From Hallerella sp964501065 (GTDB lineage Bacteria; Fibrobacterota; Fibrobacteria; Fibrobacterales; Fibrobacteraceae), in NCBI GenBank assembly GCA_964501065.1, contig CAZCRF010000042.1, positions 1 through 22,156 of the forward strand: a stretch of DNA of 22,156 nt, given 5' to 3'. Every line of letters starts with the position of its first letter. Positions within the stretch are counted from its first letter, which is position 1. Made by a program: the position numbers and the translations under genes. The notes under the pieces are model-generated. The model ran no database searches and was not told the origin of the DNA. It worked only from the letters and a program-made list of their open reading frames with translations. Of the stretch, positions 22,149 to 22,156 are shown piece after piece.

Positions 22149-22156
22149 TCGGTCTA

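Overview
The window looks like a chromosomal scaffold from a Gram-negative gut or rumen-type bacterium. Three things support that: a signal-peptide-bearing outer-membrane barrel protein ending in Phe, AGGAGG-like ribosome sites, and intergenic DNA full of short degenerate repeats of the TTAGTGGATAGTGG and GTCAT...GAGCGAAGC kind. Fibrobacterota would fit, but this is an impression from style of sequence, not a proven assignment. A run of exactly 100 N shows that this is a draft assembly, possibly a metagenome bin.

Layout. 1-193: repeat-rich intergenic DNA. 194-4330 (+): inositol-monophosphatase-family enzyme, overlapping a sodium:neurotransmitter-type symporter, then an orphan LytTR response regulator and a membrane GGDEF protein. 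4411-9370 (+): an iron unit made of a DtxR/MntR-type metalloregulator, a sigma70-like promoter overlaid by three copies of a palindromic operator, an outer-membrane barrel protein, feoA, feoA, feoB and a tiny Cys-rich FeoB-associated membrane protein, closed by a double hairpin and a T-run. The picture is of one metal-sensing repressor controlling an outer-membrane channel together with the inner-membrane ferrous-iron pump. FeoB carries an unusual acidic insertion of about 115 residues in what should be a periplasmic loop.

9533-16108 (+): an accessory restriction-modification island with different codon taste (Leu CTG/CTT, frequent AGA and ATA, against TTG-rich flanks). It has four tightly packed genes: a protein with the amino half of an N6-adenine methyltransferase, a YhcG/DUF1016 PD-(D/E)XK nuclease, a protein with the NPPY catalytic half plus the presumed target-recognition part, and a 1133-residue GIY-YIG + DEAH helicase + second methyltransferase amino half. 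The NPPY gene is interrupted by the 100-N gap, but both gap edges carry the same 55 bp. Collapsing them restores one continuous 343-codon gene. Directly downstream (16211-16570) is a decayed mrr restriction gene with an internal deletion and a lost catalytic end, so the site looks like a place where restriction systems have come and gone.

16582-21626 (-): a three-gene unit of host-like character, reading Bcr/CflA-type drug exporter, small zinc-ribbon/coiled-coil protein, and a large SWIM-SNF2 helicase. 21627-22156: 530 bp without a convincing gene, holding a 41-bp tandem repeat (three copies plus a part) bracketed by a 53-bp imperfect direct repeat, and a strong hairpin at the very end. No tRNA, rRNA, CRISPR array, transposase, integrase or prophage gene was seen.
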